The notes beneath the pieces are model-generated. The model made no database searches and was not told the DNA's origin. It saw nothing but the letters and a program-made list of their open reading frames with translations. Shown here in pieces: positions 7,290 through 16,438 of a stretch of 64,000 bases of DNA. A program made the translations under genes and the position numbers. The stretch is from Treponema saccharophilum DSM 2985 (GTDB lineage Bacteria > Spirochaetota > Spirochaetia > Treponematales > Treponemataceae): positions 1 through 64,000 of the forward strand of contig NZ_AGRW01000030.1 of NCBI RefSeq assembly GCF_000255555.1, read 5' to 3'. Each line of letters opens with the position of its first letter. The first letter of the stretch is position 1.

Positions 7290-7943
7290 CTAGCGCTTCC
7301 TCATCATGCGGTTCGATATGCTCGTCCCCGCGAACTGGATGAGCGCGACCATGATGATTATCGCGACGACGGCGGCAATCATGACGTCGGTGCGGAAGCG
7401 CAGGTACCCGTACTGGATGGCAAGGTCGCCCAAACCGCCGCCGCCGAGCGTTCCCGCCATCGCGGAGCAGCCGACAAGGTTTATGACGGTGAGCGTCAGC
7501 CCCGACACGATGGACGGAAGCGCCTCCGGCACGAGAACCTTCCTTATTATCTGCCAGTTCGTCGAGCCCATGGCGCGGGCAGCCTGCACCATTCCCTCGG
7601 GAACCTCGTTGAGCGCCGATTCGGTGACGCGGGCGATGAAAGGTGCCGCCGCGAACGACAGCGGGATTATCGTCGGCGCGGTTCCGACGACGGTTTTGAG
7701 GACGAGCCTCGTGAACGGAAGCATCACAATCATTAGGATTACGAACGGGAACGAGCGGAAAACGTCTATGACGCGGCTCAGAACCATGTTCAGCATGGGA
7801 TGCGGCGTTATTCCGCGCTCGGCAGTCGCGTTGAGCAGGATGCCGAGCGGGAACCCGATTATTACGGCGAATATCGTGGAGAAGAAAACCATCGCGAGCG
7901 TCTGCAGCGTCGATGTTCCCACGAGTATGAGAATCTGTTCCAT
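7290..7943 (-). CDS. metI: Methionine ABC transporter permease
   Basis: A 217-residue membrane protein of the MetI family with about five transmembrane segments. The EAA loop that docks the ATPase is at about residues 112-140 (NEVPEGMVQAARAMGSTNWQ), and GFPLGILLNATAERG appears early as in other MetI proteins. Length matches E. coli MetI (217). It starts three bases after the metN stop, so translation is coupled. It forms the methionine channel together with MetN. Confidence 0.94.
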   Translation of the reverse strand: MEQILILVGTSTLQTLAMVFFSTIFAVIIGFPLGILLNATAERGITPHPMLNMVLSRVIDVFRSFPFVILMIVMLPFTRLVLKTVVGTAPTIIPLSFAAAPFIARVTESALNEVPEGMVQAARAMGSTNWQIIRKVLVPEALPSIVSGLTLTVINLVGCSAMAGTLGGGGLGDLAIQYGYLRFRTDVMIAAVVAIIIMVALIQFAGTSISNRMMRKR

Positions 7944-7946
7944 TTT

Positions 7947-8984
7947 TCACTTACCTCCGAAACTGCCCGCGCCTTTTTTCTGCACGAGGACCCCGTTGTC
8001 GTTCAGCCACGCGATGACGGCATCAATCTCGCCGTCGCTTCCGGAGATGTCCGCCTCCATGTAGCCGACCTCGCCGTCTATGAGCCTGTTGATTCCTGCC
8101 GCGAGGATGTTGAACGAGACGCCGAATTTCCGCGTCGCCTCGCTCAGGACGGGAGATTCCGTCGATGAGCCGACGAACCGCAGCTCGTATGCGCCCGCCC
8201 GCGACGACCACTGGACGACGTCGCCGTGCGAATTCTGTACGCTCCGGATGAATTCCTTCGTCGTCTCCGTCCCCGGGTTCGCGAAAATGTCGCGCACGGA
8301 GCCGCATTCGACGACTTTTCCCCCGTCGATGACGGCGACCGACTCGCACGCGTCGCGGACCACCTCCATCTGGTGCGTTATCATGACGACGGTCAGGTTC
8401 ATCTTGCGCTGGATTTCGCGGATGAGCGAGAGAATCGAGCGGGTCGTGTTCGGGTCGAGCGCGCTCGTCGCCTCGTCGCAGAAAAGGATTCCCGGATTCG
8501 TGGCGAGCGCCCGCGCGATGGCGACGCGCTGCTTCTGCCCGCCGCTCAGCGTGCTTATTGGCGCGTCAATCCTGTCGCCGAGCCCCACGAGGTCGAGAAG
8601 CTCCTCCGCGCGCCGCCTTCTTTCCTTTTCGGGCTTCCCGCAAATCTCAAGCGGGTACGCCACGTTCATCCACGCGTTCCGGGAGCTGAACAGGTTGAAG
8701 TTCTGGAAAATCATGCCGATTGTCCGCCTCATCAGGACAAGCTCGCGCTTCGTGAGGTTGTCCACGCGTTTCTTTCCATAATAGACGGCGCCGGAGTCGG
8801 GCTGCTCAAGAAGGCTCATCAGCCTGACGAGCGACGACTTTCCCGCGCCGCTCTTCCCGATTATGCCGAATATAGAATTCTCCGGGATGACGAGCGAGAC
8901 GCCGGAAACAGCCTCGATTTTCCGCCCGCCGTCCTTCCCGCCGGAAAAATACGTTTTCCTTAAATTGTCAAGTTTGATTTGCAT
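7947..8984 (-). CDS. metN: Methionine ABC transporter ATPase
   Basis: The start at 8984 (MQIKLDNLRKTYF) gives 345 residues, the usual MetN size; an in-frame ATG at 9020 would add 12 residues that family members lack. Walker A is GKSGAGKSS, the signature LSGGQKQRVAIARAL, and Walker B ILFCDEATSALD. The C-terminal third (from about residue 265, EFIRSVQN onward) is the NIL/ACT-like domain that binds methionine and closes the transporter by feedback. It is the first gene of metNIQ. I found no SAM riboswitch upstream, so regulation of this set is unknown. Confidence 0.94.
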   Translation of the reverse strand: MQIKLDNLRKTYFSGGKDGGRKIEAVSGVSLVIPENSIFGIIGKSGAGKSSLVRLMSLLEQPDSGAVYYGKKRVDNLTKRELVLMRRTIGMIFQNFNLFSSRNAWMNVAYPLEICGKPEKERRRRAEELLDLVGLGDRIDAPISTLSGGQKQRVAIARALATNPGILFCDEATSALDPNTTRSILSLIREIQRKMNLTVVMITHQMEVVRDACESVAVIDGGKVVECGSVRDIFANPGTETTKEFIRSVQNSHGDVVQWSSRAGAYELRFVGSSTESPVLSEATRKFGVSFNILAAGINRLIDGEVGYMEADISGSDGEIDAVIAWLNDNGVLVQKKGAGSFGGK

Positions 8985-9040
8985 GGGATTGATAATGATG
9001 AGAATGCCACTGTTTTGCAAGCAGGTGAGAAAAAACGCTC

Positions 9041-9046
9041 ATTATA
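9041..9046 (-). promoter_or_regulatory. Possible -10 element for metNIQ
   Basis: The minus strand reads CGCATATAATGAG here, a perfect TATAAT about 57 bases before the metN start. A good -35 at 17 bases is not visible (TTGCAT is too close), so this is only a candidate. The rest of 9047-9279 holds no recognisable riboswitch. Confidence 0.35.
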
Positions 9047-9279
9047 TGCGTATGATATGCAAGAATTCGACATGACGGAAATGTTTTTGATATTTTTTCC
9101 GTAATTTTGCGGTAATACTGAATCCCATCTGGAATTCCAAAACGGATTCTTGAATGTCTAGCATTCCCCAGGAAAGCGGGCGTATGCGGGGGCGGTTCGG
9201 AAACGATATTTACGTGTGTGCATGAAGTTTTTGTGGAGAGCCGCCGCACGCAACAACAATCTCAAAGGAGACAGCTACA

Positions 9280-12200
9280 ATGAAGAAGAATGTGTCAGGA
9301 AGCATGGTCACGATGGACGGAGAGGAATTCTACAAGATAGAGAATTTCGATGCCATGAACGATTTTTTCATGACAATCGCCAGCTCAAGCGACGTATGGA
9401 ATTTCTGCTGGGCGCAGGGCGGAATTTCTGCAGGAAGAAGGAACTGCGAGCTTCCGATTTTTCCCTACTGCACGAGCGACAAAATCAAGGACACGAAAGG
9501 ATGCACCGGCCCCGTCTCGATAATAAAGATAAAGGGCGACGGAAAGCGGTCCATCGTCTGGCAGCCGTTCGGGAACCTCTTCAGCACGGGCGCGAAACGG
9601 TATGAGGACGGAATCGGAATCCAGCGCAACATCTACAAGAACATGAACGGCAGCAAGGTCTGGTTCGAGGAGGTGAACTTCGTCGCGGGGCTTTCATGCC
9701 GCTACGGATGGACATCGAGCGCGAAATACGGTCTCGTCCGCCTTTTCCGCATCGAGAACCTCACCGACAGGAAAGTCGATTTGTCAGTCCTCGACGGATG
9801 CCGCAACATTATGCCGTCTCCCTGCCCGTCGACGCTGCAGAACGAGCGGAGCGTCCTGCTCGACGCGTACCGGAAGGGCGAGGTCGACGCGGACGCGAAC
9901 ATCGCGCTCTTCACGCTCTCCTCGACGGTCACGGACATGGCCGAGCCGAGCGAGTCGCTCACGACGAACGTCAGCTGGTTCACGACGAACGACCCGGTCG
10001 TCGTCTCCGACCGCGCCGTGGAGCTTTTCATGGAGGACAAGACCGACCTCCTCCTCGCGCAGGAAGGCGAGCTGAACGGAAAGCGCGGCGAATGCTACAT
10101 CATCCACCGGAGCACGCTTTCCGGGCGCAGCGCCGAATGCTGGGAGCAGGTTTTCGACGTCGGATACGACAGCGCGCGTCTGGCGGAGCTTGAGGCGGAA
10201 ATCGGGGACCGGGGAAAGGCGTGGAAAATCCTTGAGGACGACATCCGCGAGACTGACGCGCGCCTCACCGCGAAGATTGCCGCGGCCGACGGAATCCAGC
10301 GCTCGGGGAACCCGATTGCCGACCTTCACCACCGGACGAACGTCATGTTCAACATCATGCGCGGGGGAATCTTCACCGACGGCGGAAGGATTCCCGTCGC
10401 GGATTTCATCGACTTCGCGGAGAAGCGGAACGTCTCGCTCGGATGGAAGATGCGCGGGGTGCTTGCGAACGCGGGGCTTGCCGCGACAGCGAAAATATCG
10501 CGAGACAAGCTCAAGTCGGTGATTCAGGCGGAGGAAAACCCGCAGATGACGCGGCTTTTCTTCGAGTACCTCCCGCTGACGTTCTCGCGCAGGCACGGCG
10601 ACCCGAGCCGTCCGTGGAACAAGTTCGACATAGACGTGCGCTCTCTCGACGGCTCCGACAAGATAAACTACGAGGGGAACTGGCGCGACATTTTCCAGAA
10701 CTGGGAGTCGCTTCTCTGGTCGTATCCCGAATACTCGGCGAACGTCGTCGCGGTCTTCGTCGACGCGATGACGGTGGACGGCTTCAACCCGTACAGGATA
10801 AGCCGCCGCGGAATCGACTGGGAAGTTCCCGAGCCGGGGAATCCCTGGGCGCAGTTCGGCTACTGGGGCGACCATCAGGTCGTATACCTCCAGCGCATAA
10901 TCGAATTCCTGTGGAATTTCGACAGGGGCGAGCTTCTTTCCATGATGAGCGAGCGGATTTTCTCGACGGCGGACATCCCGTACAGGCTCAAGGGCTACAA
11001 CGAGATTCTCTCCGACCCGAGGCACTCGCTCCGGTTCGACAACGCCATCGACAGCGCGGTGCGCGCGCGTGAGAAGGAATTCGGCACGGACGCGCGCTCA
11101 ATCGTCGAGTGGGACGGCTCGCTGCAGCTGACGACGCTCTCGACCAAGCTCATCCAGCTCATCCTCGCGAAAGTCCTCAACCACATCCCCGGCGCGGGAA
11201 TCTGGATGAACACGCAGCGCCCCGAGTGGAACGACGCGAACAACGCGCTTGCGGGATACGGGACGTCGGTCGTCACTATGTGCCACCTCGAGCGGATGCT
11301 CTCGTTCCTCGCGAAGCTGTTCGACACGGCGGGCGACGTCATGGTCGATTCGACTGTCGCCGGCTGTCTCAACGACGCCGCGGAGATATACCGCCAGTTC
11401 AGCCTCGACGAGAGCGCAGCGATGGACGACAAGAAGCGGAAGTCGTTCGCCGACGCGGCGGGGCTTCTCTTCGAGCGGGAGCGGAACGCGCTTTACGAGA
11501 GGGGGTTCGGGAACGGGCTCGACAAGATTTCGGGAAAGAAAATCGCGACGTACATGAGGCTTTTCCGCGACGGGATAAAGAGGTCGATTGCGGAGAACAT
11601 GCGCGACGACGGGCTTTTCCATTCATACAACTCGATAGTCATATCCGACGACGGAATAAAAATCGAGCGGCTCAAGCTCATGCTCGAAGGCCAGGTCGCC
11701 GCACTCGGGTGCTCGCTCCTCACGAAGAACGAGAAGAAGACGATGTGCGCCGCCCTGCACAAAAGCGCGCTCTACGAGGAGAACCAGCGCTCGTACCTTC
11801 TCTATCCCAACGAGCGCCTGCCGAAATTCAAGGAGAAGAACAGGATTTCCAGGGACGAGATGAAAGGTCTTGAGCGGTTCGCGACAAGGCAGTGCGGCAT
11901 GGTTCTCGTGGAGGACAGGAACGGGACGTTCCACTTCAACCACTTGTTCAGGAATGCCGCCTGCATGACGGAATATCTCGACCATCTTCCGCAGGAGGAG
12001 CAGCCGGGCGCGGACGAGCGGAAGGCGCTCCTTGAGCTGTACGAGAAGGTGTTCCACCACCGGACGTTCACGGGGCGGTCGGGCACGTTCTATGCGTACG
12101 AAGGTCTCGGAAGCATCTACTGGCACATGGTGTCGAAGCTCCTCATCGCGGTGCAGGAGAACATCTCGAACAGCAGGGATCCGCTCTTCTCGTTCTACAA

Positions 12201-12615
12201 GGACGTGAAGAACGGGCTAGGAAGCGCGAAGCAGCCGGCTGATTACGGCGCGTTCCCCTGCGACCCGTACTCGCACACGCCGTACAAGCGCGGAGCACAG
12301 CAGCCCGGAATGACGGGTCAGGTCAAGGAGGAAATCCTCGGCCGCTGGATGGAGCTCGGGCTCGGCATGCAGTGCGGAAAAGCGTCGTTCGCGCCGTCGT
12401 ACCTTGAGAAGGGCGACTTCGACGAGTCCGGAAAAATCTGCTTCAGCTGGTGCGGCACTTCGATAGAATACGACAGGAACATGACGGACGCGATGAACGT
12501 CGTTTTCAGCGACGGAACGGAGCGCACGTTCCCGACGAGAGTCCTTCCCGAAGAAGAGAGCCGTCTCCTCTTCTCACGAAGCGGAAAAATCACGCTCATT
12601 CGCGTGCGCCCGTAG
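9280..12615 (+). CDS. Large uncharacterised cytoplasmic protein, probably an (alpha/alpha)6-barrel carbohydrate-active enzyme
   Basis: A 1111-residue protein without a signal peptide, preceded by AAGGAG about nine bases before the ATG. The first 250 residues look beta-rich (phosphorylase-like beta-sandwich), followed by a long helical part. Clusters rich in Trp, Asp and Glu resemble glycoside phosphorylase/hydrolase barrels: YEGNWRDIFQNWESLLW, NPWAQFGYWGDHQVVYL, and RPEWNDANNALAGYG. The last resembles the WNDA segment of GH94-like enzymes. I cannot assign a known family. It lies next to the mannan genes and is convergent with the sugar-binding lipoprotein, so a role in intracellular oligosaccharide breakdown is likely but inferred. 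Confidence 0.55.
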   Translation: MKKNVSGSMVTMDGEEFYKIENFDAMNDFFMTIASSSDVWNFCWAQGGISAGRRNCELPIFPYCTSDKIKDTKGCTGPVSIIKIKGDGKRSIVWQPFGNLFSTGAKRYEDGIGIQRNIYKNMNGSKVWFEEVNFVAGLSCRYGWTSSAKYGLVRLFRIENLTDRKVDLSVLDGCRNIMPSPCPSTLQNERSVLLDAYRKGEVDADANIALFTLSSTVTDMAEPSESLTTNVSWFTTNDPVVVSDRAVELFMEDKTDLLLAQEGELNGKRGECYIIHRSTLSGRSAECWEQVFDVGYDSARLAELEAEIGDRGKAWKILEDDIRETDARLTAKIAAADGIQRSGNPIADLHHRTNVMFNIMRGGIFTDGGRIPVADFIDFAEKRNVSLGWKMRGVLANAGLAATAKISRDKLKSVIQAEENPQMTRLFFEYLPLTFSRRHGDPSRPWNKFDIDVRSLDGSDKINYEGNWRDIFQNWESLLWSYPEYSANVVAVFVDAMTVDGFNPYRISRRGIDWEVPEPGNPWAQFGYWGDHQVVYLQRIIEFLWNFDRGELLSMMSERIFSTADIPYRLKGYNEILSDPRHSLRFDNAIDSAVRAREKEFGTDARSIVEWDGSLQLTTLSTKLIQLILAKVLNHIPGAGIWMNTQRPEWNDANNALAGYGTSVVTMCHLERMLSFLAKLFDTAGDVMVDSTVAGCLNDAAEIYRQFSLDESAAMDDKKRKSFADAAGLLFERERNALYERGFGNGLDKISGKKIATYMRLFRDGIKRSIAENMRDDGLFHSYNSIVISDDGIKIERLKLMLEGQVAALGCSLLTKNEKKTMCAALHKSALYEENQRSYLLYPNERLPKFKEKNRISRDEMKGLERFATRQCGMVLVEDRNGTFHFNHLFRNAACMTEYLDHLPQEEQPGADERKALLELYEKVFHHRTFTGRSGTFYAYEGLGSIYWHMVSKLLIAVQENISNSRDPLFSFYKDVKNGLGSAKQPADYGAFPCDPYSHTPYKRGAQQPGMTGQVKEEILGRWMELGLGMQCGKASFAPSYLEKGDFDESGKICFSWCGTSIEYDRNMTDAMNVVFSDGTERTFPTRVLPEEESRLLFSRSGKITLIRVRP

Positions 12616-12857
12616 TTGCGCCCCGTGAATCTGTGCGCGTCCTAGGCGTTGTGCATTTTATCGGGCGTTCGGCGGCACGCGTGGCGTGCCTCCGTTGTGC
12701 GCCCCATGAGGTCAGTGCGCGTCCTAGGCGTTGTGCGTCGGAACGGGCGTTCGCCGGCACGCGGGACGCGTGCCGCCTGTTGTTGCGCCCCGTGAGGTCA
12801 GTGCGCGTCCTAGGCGTTGTGCGTCGGAACGGGCGTTCGGCGGCACGCGGGGGCGCT
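12615..12857. repeat. Three tandem 79-85 bp GC-rich repeats with internal hairpins
   Basis: Units run about 12615-12693, 12694-12778 and 12779-12857. Each contains GTGCGCGTCCTAGGCGTTGT followed by GGGCGTTCG and a GGCACGCG...CGCGTGCC hairpin (perfect with loop GGA in unit 2). They fill the gap between two convergent genes. The last unit touches the stop codon of the binding-protein gene. Confidence 0.85.
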
Positions 12858-14151
12858 AGTTTATGCCGCGGTTTTTCCGCGCCGTCGCCCAGCGTTTGTT
12901 CCAGTCGTCCATAATCTGCTCGAACGTCTCGCTTGTCGTTCCCATTGCCGCGTCGATTATCCGCTTCTTTTCGGGGTCGCTCCAGAATCCAATCTCGGAA
13001 TCCTTGTCGAGCACGTCGTAGAAGCTTTCCTCGCCGACGGGGGGCTTGTTCATCTCGAAGTAGGTGACGCCGGCTTTCTTGAACGCGTCAAGGACGGCAG
13101 GATACGCCCCTCCCTTGACTGCCGGAATCGACTCGTTGAATTCGATCCAGTCCGTATCGTGGACGATGAACTCTATCCAGGCGCGCGCCGTGGCCTTGTT
13201 CTTTGAATTCACGTTTATGCAAAGCGGCATGTCGAGCGTCGCCTCCGCGTATTTCCTGCCGTCTACTTCCGCGACCATGGGCATGTAGCCGATGTCGTCC
13301 GGGTTCGAGGCGAGTTCCTTTATCTGCGGAATTGCCCAGCTTCCGAGGACCATGCAGCCGATTTTTCCGTCGGCGAGTTCCTGCTTGCTCATTTCCCAGT
13401 CCGACGAAAGCAGGTCGCGCTCGCAAAGCCCGCGCCTTACGACTTCGTACATTATTTTGTAAAGCTCGAAATGAGGCGCGCCCGGCACGAACGGCGTATC
13501 CTCGTGGACCATTTTGTTCTTGTATTCGGGATCGCCGGTGAATGCCGTCGCGCCTCCCTCCCACTGCACGAGCGTCCAGCCCGCGGGGTAGTTCATGAAA
13601 ATCGGAACGGCATCCGTTTTCCGCTTTATCGTCTCAAGCGCGCCGTAAAAATCATCCTGCGTCCTGGGAATCTGGACCCCGGCTTTTTCGAACACCTTCT
13701 TGTTGTAGACGATTCCTCCTCCGACGACGCCCATGACCGGATAGGCGTATGCCTTTCCCTGGTAGTCGATTGCGTTGGAGCCTTGCGTGAAGTTGAATTT
13801 CTCCTTGAATTCCTCGATTGTGCCGAGCGGCTCGAAGTATTTCGGATAATCGACCGTCTGGATGGACGGCCTGCACAGAACATCGCCGTATTCCTTCGTC
13901 GACATCCTCGTGCGGACCGTGCCCTCGTAGTCCGTTATCGCCTCGAATTCGACGTCCGTTCCCGGATATTTCTTTTCGAACGCGTCCTTGTATTCCTGAA
14001 GCTTCGTGTCTACGACGTCGGTCCTGTTCGTGAGCACGATTATTTTCCCGCCGATTCCGGATGCATTTGCCGGGCCTTTTTTTTCGCATGAGGCGAGAAC
14101 GAAGGCGAGCAGCGCAGCTTCTGCAAGCCTTTTCAAAGTCAAAGAAAACAT
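12856..14151 (-). CDS. Sugar ABC transporter solute-binding lipoprotein (family 1), mannan-oligosaccharide candidate
   Basis: A 431-residue extracellular solute-binding protein. The lipobox VLASC places the lipid at Cys23. The mature protein begins with a family-1 fold (KIIVLTNRTDVVDTKLQEYKDAFEKKYPG as the first strand-helix) and has the later GKIGCMVLGSWAIPQIK hinge region typical of CUT1 binding proteins. It likely delivers oligosaccharides to the permeases at 20486 and 21364, although it is transcribed on the opposite strand. Its promoter carries a LacI-type operator shared with other genes of the locus. No ATPase gene is present, so a shared MsmK-type ATPase elsewhere is implied. Confidence 0.85.
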   Translation of the reverse strand: MFSLTLKRLAEAALLAFVLASCEKKGPANASGIGGKIIVLTNRTDVVDTKLQEYKDAFEKKYPGTDVEFEAITDYEGTVRTRMSTKEYGDVLCRPSIQTVDYPKYFEPLGTIEEFKEKFNFTQGSNAIDYQGKAYAYPVMGVVGGGIVYNKKVFEKAGVQIPRTQDDFYGALETIKRKTDAVPIFMNYPAGWTLVQWEGGATAFTGDPEYKNKMVHEDTPFVPGAPHFELYKIMYEVVRRGLCERDLLSSDWEMSKQELADGKIGCMVLGSWAIPQIKELASNPDDIGYMPMVAEVDGRKYAEATLDMPLCINVNSKNKATARAWIEFIVHDTDWIEFNESIPAVKGGAYPAVLDAFKKAGVTYFEMNKPPVGEESFYDVLDKDSEIGFWSDPEKKRIIDAAMGTTSETFEQIMDDWNKRWATARKNRGIN

Positions 14152-14231
14152 AGAATCCTCCTTTTTTTGTGTTCCTGTTTGTTTTCCTGCCGGATTCGGC
14201 TTTGTCGGTTGGCGAATCCGGAAAAAGAAAA

Positions 14232-14282
14232 AGAAAATCGGTTTCGTAATTTTTATTATATGCGCTCTTTCCGCCTTGTCAA
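14232..14282 (-). promoter_or_regulatory. Promoter and LacI-type operator of the binding-protein gene
   Basis: Minus-strand TTGACA (14282-14277), 16-base spacer and TATAAT (14260-14255) form a near-consensus promoter. The operator core AAATCGGTTT (plus strand 14235-14244) lies just downstream of the -10, at about +1 to +20, where a bound LacI protein would block transcription. Confidence 0.85.
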
Positions 14283-14391
14283 GATTTTTTATTTGCGGTT
14301 CAAAAATGAAAAACAGCGCGAAAATTACCTTATTTTGGCGCGAAAAATATCAAAAAATCTGCGAAAAAATCAAAATTTGTAAATTTTTCAT

Positions 14392-14448
14392 TTGACAAAT
14401 GAGAAAAGTGGCCGGATACTGAGCGCACAAGAGAGAAAACGGTTTCGT
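14392..14448 (+). promoter_or_regulatory. Promoter and LacI-type operator of the outer-membrane barrel gene
   Basis: TTGACA (14392-14397), 17-base spacer, GATACT (14415-14420), then the operator core AAAACGGTTT at 14436-14445. Geometry is the same as at the divergent binding-protein promoter. The two promoters share one intergenic region about 500 bp long. Confidence 0.8.
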
Positions 14449-14549
14449 AAAAACTAAAAAATCGCTCTGCCTGAAAAAAACGGCTGGCTTGGATTTTGTC
14501 ATGCGCCCGCCGGAAATCCGGGCCGGGCAAAAAAATAAGGAGGAGCAAT

Positions 14550-14615
14550 ATGGACATGATGGTGTTGTGGCACGGGCGCCGGGAACGTTCGGCTGCCGCC
14601 GAATCGGATCGATGA
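14550..14615 (+). CDS. Possible 21-codon leader ORF upstream of the barrel gene
   Basis: AAGGAGGAG lies six bases before an ATG at 14550, the strongest ribosome binding site in the area. The reading frame stops at TGA 14613-14615, which overlaps a further in-frame start for the barrel ORF (ATG 14612). The peptide (MDMMVLWHGRRERS...) resembles nothing known. It may be a leader peptide or chance; the promoter upstream means it would be transcribed. Confidence 0.3.
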   Translation: MDMMVLWHGRRERSAAAESDR

Positions 14616-14656
14616 AAAAAAATGTTGGACAGGCACATGATTTCAAGGAGAGAAAA

Positions 14657-16339
14657 ATGAAAAAGTTTATGGCGGGAACGCTCGCTTGCGGCATCGCATC
14701 CGCGCTTCCTCTTGCTGCCGGCAACGAGGATATCAGGACGAACGCATGGTTCGATTTGAAGACGCACACGACAATCGGCTACAATCTTGAGGAGAAAATC
14801 TTCGGAATGGAGTCGTCTGTTGACCAGGCGCAGGTTTGGTGGGAATTCCTTCCGTCTGCCACGCGCGGCATGGGGGAGGGCGACGGCGACTCGCTTTCGG
14901 CTTCGGTGAGAATCGAGGGGCTGCGGTACGCGTTCAAATTCTACAACGAGAAGAAAACGTACGAGGACGGCAACACGCAGGGGGACTACAACGCCGGCGG
15001 CGATTTCGGGAAGACGACAGGGTGGCGCGAGCGGCCGGGAACGGCGGACGACAAGGATTCGAACTATTTCGTCTACGACAGAATCGTTTCCGAGGTCAAA
15101 TGGCGCAATATGTTCCTCAATTTCTACAAGTACGACTACGAGAACGGCTGCCCGATAGGGTTCGACAACGCGAGCCTGAAATCGATTTTCGATGACTTCA
15201 CGAATTTCCGCATATTCGACAGCGTGAAGGACGACAACATCGGAATCCTCTATTACAACGGAATCCGCGACTCGAACAACTATCTCGGGCGCGGGAATTA
15301 CGGGATTACGGGCGTCGTTTCCGCGGGGGTGCGGTTCGACAAATGGAACGCGGCATTCTCTGCGGGAACGCCGGGCTCGTGGATTTCCGCGAACGACGAG
15401 ACGCCGAAGAACATCAAGCAGGGCAAGGCGTACCAAAAGCCAAACGCGGAGAACAAGGCTGTTTTCCAGCTCGGCGGGGAATTCATGCCGTCGGATGATA
15501 TTCTCGTAAAGGCGGACGCGCTCGCGACGGTGAATTTCAGGAAGAAGGCTGACGACCAGGCTGCCGCGTCGGCTGTCTACGGCGACAGCGCGGACGGCGT
15601 TCCCTATGATATATACACCGGCGGCATTTCCGTGGAGTACGACCGCGCGCTTGCCGCAGGGACGCTCTGCCCTTACGCGGGATTCGACTTCCGCTATCTT
15701 TGCGCGGACGACGACGCGTTCAACGGCGGAAAGGACAGGACGGACGTGCAGTTTGAGGGAGGGCTCGGCATCGCGTATTACTGGCGCGGGAAGAATTTCA
15801 AGTACAACAACGCGACCCTTGACAGCTGGGGAAGGCAGTTTCCCGTCGGCGTTTCCCTCGGCGTCAATTCCGACCAGAACGGAATCGCGAACCTCGTGTT
15901 CTCGGTGTACGAGAAGCCCGATGCGGGCGCGCTCATCCCGAACCTCGGCGGATTCCTCGAATTCGAGATGGTGAACATGTTCCGCACGGGCGACCGCGAC
16001 GAGAAAGGCGCTGCGGCGGAGGGCAAGGACTGGAAGAAGGACAGCGCGTTCTTTTTGGCGGGACAGCTTGAGTACCAGCTCGGCGTTCCGGCTGGGGGGA
16101 ACAAGACGGTCGGCGTGAAGCCGTATCTGTTCGGGCGTCTCATCCAGCAGCGCGATTCTGACGGATACCTGACCCGTGAATACGATTTGGACACCCGCAT
16201 CGGCGCAATCGTGAATCCCTGCGCCATGTTCAGCATAGATGTGCGCTATGAGCGCGCGGACGTGATATGGGATTTGGAGGGGAAGGACAATCTGCGCGAC
16301 AAAGGCTGCCTGACCTGCCGGTTCGACGTGCGGCTGTAG
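14657..16339 (+). CDS. Outer-membrane beta-barrel protein (porin-like) of the mannan locus
   Basis: A 560-residue secreted protein. I chose ATG 14657 because AAGGAGAG (14645-14652) precedes it and a clear signal peptide follows (MKKFMAGTLACGIASALPLAAG). The mature chain alternates aromatic and polar residues in repeated beta-strand patterns rich in Gly, Tyr and Asp, and ends RFDVRL, consistent with a large outer-membrane barrel. Its own LacI-operator promoter lies upstream and two terminators follow, so it is probably monocistronic and co-regulated with the binding protein. A role in uptake of mannan fragments is inferred from this regulation. The strand number and family cannot be fixed by eye. 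Confidence 0.65.
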   Translation: MKKFMAGTLACGIASALPLAAGNEDIRTNAWFDLKTHTTIGYNLEEKIFGMESSVDQAQVWWEFLPSATRGMGEGDGDSLSASVRIEGLRYAFKFYNEKKTYEDGNTQGDYNAGGDFGKTTGWRERPGTADDKDSNYFVYDRIVSEVKWRNMFLNFYKYDYENGCPIGFDNASLKSIFDDFTNFRIFDSVKDDNIGILYYNGIRDSNNYLGRGNYGITGVVSAGVRFDKWNAAFSAGTPGSWISANDETPKNIKQGKAYQKPNAENKAVFQLGGEFMPSDDILVKADALATVNFRKKADDQAAASAVYGDSADGVPYDIYTGGISVEYDRALAAGTLCPYAGFDFRYLCADDDAFNGGKDRTDVQFEGGLGIAYYWRGKNFKYNNATLDSWGRQFPVGVSLGVNSDQNGIANLVFSVYEKPDAGALIPNLGGFLEFEMVNMFRTGDRDEKGAAAEGKDWKKDSAFFLAGQLEYQLGVPAGGNKTVGVKPYLFGRLIQQRDSDGYLTREYDLDTRIGAIVNPCAMFSIDVRYERADVIWDLEGKDNLRDKGCLTCRFDVRL

Positions 16340-16405
16340 GGAAAACTCCGTTTTCCTTTTTTTCGGGGAAGGAATTTTGGCAGGCCTTTTCCTTCCCCGT
16401 TTTTG
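16340..16405 (+). terminator. Two tandem intrinsic terminators
   Basis: First: GGAAAAC-TCC-GTTTTCC (16340-16356) followed by seven Ts. Second: CGGGGAAGGAA (16364-16374) paired with TTCCTTCCCCG (16389-16399), followed by TTTTT. They separate the barrel gene from the GH26 gene. Confidence 0.9.
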
Positions 16406-16438
16406 ATTTTTTTGAGAATCGTTTTTTTTGGGGGGACT

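Noticed and set aside
8985-9279. SAM riboswitch or other methionine-responsive leader before metN
   Set aside because: No S-box-like core, no anti-terminator/terminator pair; only a possible -10 was seen.
9784-11025. Long antisense ORF (413 codons) across the 1111-residue enzyme gene
   Set aside because: The GC-rich codon usage of the real gene leaves the other frames open. The product is Arg/Val/Glu-rich with no fold signal or ribosome binding site.
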